DNA from: Spirochaetaceae bacterium
Lineage (GTDB): Bacteria > Spirochaetota > Spirochaetia > JABEVK01
NCBI GenBank assembly: GCA_023265735.1
Contig: JAHFSN010000088.1
Coordinates: 1-7,482, forward strand
Length of the DNA stretch: 7,482 nucleotides
Reading direction: 5' to 3'
The translations under genes were made by a program, and so were the position numbers. The notes below the pieces were generated by a model. It saw only the letters and a program-made list of their open reading frames with translations, was not told the DNA's origin and searched no databases. Shown piece after piece: positions 5,762-7,482 of this stretch. Each line of letters opens with the position of its first letter. Position 1 is the stretch's first letter.

Positions 5762-7272
5762 AGCGCGTGCTGGTGGTTGATGACGAACGTCCTGTGGTGG
5801 ACCACATTGTCAGAACGATCGGGAAGGACCTGGCGTCGGAGTTCCTGGTGGCGGGCACCGCCTCCTCGGGCCGCGAGGCCCTCGAAAAGGTGCCCGTGCT
5901 CCAACCCGACATCGTCCTCATGGACGTTCGGATGCCCGGACTTTCGGGCCTCGACACCATCCGCGAACTGAAGAGGCAGGGGTCCGGCGCGGCCTTTCTC
6001 CTTTCCACGGCCTACGAACGGTTTGACATCGCCAAGGAGGCCCTCGAGCTCGGCATTTCGGGTTACATGCTCAAACCCGTCGTCAAGGATTCCCTGGCCG
6101 CGGCCCTCAGGACGGCGGCCGAACAGCTCGACCGGCGCAGTGGTTTCCAGAAGGACGAGGTCGAGCAGCGCGAGATCGCCGGAGAATTGCGGGCCTTTGT
6201 CGCCCGGGCGTACGTGGACGGGCTCATGCTCGGACGCAGTCAGGGGGAAGCTGTCCAGGCCATGAGACAATGGCTGGCCATCGACAAACCGTGGGGGCTC
6301 CTCGGGGCCGCCGTCTTTCTCCACGTGCCCGAGGAGTCGCACCGGGAACTCGAGGCTCTGCTCCAGTACAAGAGCAATGCGATCTGCGGGCCCCTCACCT
6401 CGGATCTCTGCCTGATTTTCCAGCCCCTGGCCAACGCCGCCGAGGCCCCAGAAGCCGAAAAGAATCTTCTCGACGCCGTTCGCTCCAAGATGGGGTCCAG
6501 TCTTCAGCGGGGCGCCCTGCGGATGGGCTTTGCGGCCCCCCGTCCCATCGAGGAGGTGGCGGCGGCCTGGCCCGAAGCCCTGATGAAGGTCATTAGCCTC
6601 CGACGCAATTTCCCGCCCAGCAGCGGCCCCTTGGTGGGGTCCTCCGAGAGTGAAGAGGCCTTCCATTCGGCCGTCCTCGAAGGAGACCCCACGCGGATTC
6701 GCCGGGCCTTTGAGGACCTGTTGGCCCCCTTTGAGCTCACCAACCAGGTGGAAGTGCCCGACCGGTATAGCATCATTTCCCTCCTGGGCGGGGCCCTGCG
6801 CCGTCTCATCAGCCGGGGAAGTCTCGATCCCGATTCGGCCAGCCTCTGGATGGACTTCGACGATCTGCGCCAAGCCGCCGACGGCCAGGAATTCTGCCTG
6901 CTCGCCCGGACCCGATTGATGATCCTCACCGACGCTGTGGGCCGGTCGAAACGCTGGTCGGTGCGCTTGGCGTCGGCCCTGGACTATGTGGCACGGAACT
7001 TCGCCCAGCCGATCACCCTCAACGAGGTCGCCCTCCACGTGGGATTGCCCGCCAAACGCCTCTCCCGCATGTTCATTGAGGAGGTCGGCTGTGGCTACTC
7101 CGACTACCTCATTGACCTCAGAATTTCCAAGGCCAAGATCTTTCTCCTCCTGCCCGGGGCCACGATCAAGCAGGTGAGTACCGATTGCGGCTTCTCCGAC
7201 CCCAACTACTTCTCGCGGCTCTTCAAAAAGGTGACGGGGTCCACGCCCACCGAGTTCGCGGCCGCACGGTGA
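5758..7272 (+). CDS. Response regulator, YesN type (receiver plus AraC-type DNA-binding domain), 504 aa
   Basis: Cytoplasmic transcription regulator and probable partner of the preceding kinase. The N-terminal receiver (1 to about 120) has acidic residues D8 and D9, phosphoacceptor D56 (DIVLMD), the switch residue T84 (LLSTAYERFD) and K106 (GYMLKP). A middle region of roughly 275 residues has no motif I recognise, which is common in long YesN-like regulators. The C-terminal ~100 residues form an AraC/XylS DNA-binding domain. The first helix-turn-helix is around ITLNEVALHVGLPAKRLSRM; the second contains TIKQVSTDCGFSDPNYFSRL, followed by FKKVTGSTPTEF, the family hallmark. The start is fixed by the ATGA overlap with the kinase stop. 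It lies 41 nt upstream of a XylF-like transporter gene, the most plausible activation target. Autoregulation of its own operon is also possible. All receiver and DNA-binding key residues look intact, so the protein should be functional. Confidence 0.95.
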   Translation: MKRVLVVDDERPVVDHIVRTIGKDLASEFLVAGTASSGREALEKVPVLQPDIVLMDVRMPGLSGLDTIRELKRQGSGAAFLLSTAYERFDIAKEALELGISGYMLKPVVKDSLAAALRTAAEQLDRRSGFQKDEVEQREIAGELRAFVARAYVDGLMLGRSQGEAVQAMRQWLAIDKPWGLLGAAVFLHVPEESHRELEALLQYKSNAICGPLTSDLCLIFQPLANAAEAPEAEKNLLDAVRSKMGSSLQRGALRMGFAAPRPIEEVAAAWPEALMKVISLRRNFPPSSGPLVGSSESEEAFHSAVLEGDPTRIRRAFEDLLAPFELTNQVEVPDRYSIISLLGGALRRLISRGSLDPDSASLWMDFDDLRQAADGQEFCLLARTRLMILTDAVGRSKRWSVRLASALDYVARNFAQPITLNEVALHVGLPAKRLSRMFIEEVGCGYSDYLIDLRISKAKIFLLLPGATIKQVSTDCGFSDPNYFSRLFKKVTGSTPTEFAAAR

Positions 7273-7313
7273 CGATCCTTCAGAATTGCTAGAACAAAAA
7301 AGGGAGTTCCAAA

Positions 7314-7482
7314 ATGAAATGCATCGCTCTTTGGTTGACCCTCGGTTCGGTTCTGTTTCTCTGCGCGTGCAGCCCCGCAGTTCCCCGGACCAGCACCGGC
7401 CGGCCCCTGATCGGGTTCTCCCAGGATTCTCTGGTCATCGAGCGCTGGAAGAAGGACATCAATGCGTTTCAGGCGTCGGCTA
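7314..7482 (+). CDS. xylF: XylF-like sugar ABC-transporter substrate-binding lipoprotein (3'-partial)
   Basis: Only the first 56 residues are in the window. The N-terminus MKCIALWLTLGSVLFLCAC is a lipoprotein signal peptide with lipobox LCAC and modified C19, so the mature protein is a lipid-anchored periplasmic protein. After a short linker, IGFSQDSLVIERWKKD aligns with the start of mature E. coli XylF (IG...D.L..ERW.KD), the D-xylose-binding protein. The ERWxxD element is characteristic of that subgroup of periplasmic sugar-binding proteins. ATG 7314 has GGGAG (7302-7306) 7 nt upstream. Transporter ATPase and permease genes are expected downstream, outside the window. The 41-nt gap from the regulator contains no terminator, so co-transcription with the sensor operon is possible. 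The XylF assignment rests on about 16 residues; the symbol means family resemblance, and the real substrate could be another monosaccharide. Confidence 0.75.
   Translation, partial: MKCIALWLTLGSVLFLCACSPAVPRTSTGRPLIGFSQDSLVIERWKKDINAFQASA

Noticed and set aside
5473..7038. 521-residue open frame on the minus strand
   Set aside because: It is antisense to the end of the kinase gene and most of the regulator; composition (Gly, Arg, His-rich) and lack of motifs mark it as a shadow frame.

Overview
This GC-rich window (about 60 % or more G+C by eye) is densely coded on the plus strand and comes from a diderm bacterium. Two genes imply an envelope with a periplasm and outer membrane: a cysteine-free secreted beta-strand protein and a lipoprotein sugar-binding protein. 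A YesM/YesN-type two-component pair in such an envelope, together with a Thermotoga/Treponema-like sirtuin, suggests a GC-rich spirochaete (Spirochaetota). That placement is an inference from family resemblance, and an acidobacterium-like host is not excluded.

Left part (1-3242): three independent genes. First is the 3' portion of a flavoprotein of the dihydrolipoamide dehydrogenase / soluble transhydrogenase fold (1-1413). Its N-terminal FAD-binding motif lies outside the window, and both redox-active cysteines are replaced. A short promoter-like spacer follows, and the ribosome-binding site of the next gene lies inside a perfect 6-bp hairpin. Next is a predicted outer-membrane protein (1478-2434), closed by a strong intrinsic terminator (2453-2480). 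A 51-nt leader with two competing purine-rich Shine-Dalgarno stretches and a six-codon mini-ORF then leads into a Sir2-family NAD-dependent protein deacylase (2532-3242).

Right part (3306-7482): a sugar-sensing and uptake cassette. A membrane-anchored type 1 periplasmic-binding-protein sensor (3306-4289), a YesM/LytS-type sensor histidine kinase (4286-5761) and a YesN-type response regulator with an AraC DNA-binding domain (5758-7272) are joined by two ATGA stop/start overlaps. After 41 nt begins a lipoprotein (7314 to the window end) whose mature start carries the hallmark of the XylF (D-xylose) ABC-transporter binding protein.

The arrangement matches the three-component logic described for the XylFII-LytS/YesN system of clostridia. 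The anchored binding protein would detect a periplasmic sugar and pass the signal to the kinase, and the phosphorylated regulator would activate the adjacent sugar ABC transporter. The ligand (xylose or another monosaccharide) cannot be read from the sequence alone. I saw no RNA genes, CRISPR arrays, insertion sequences or prophage genes.
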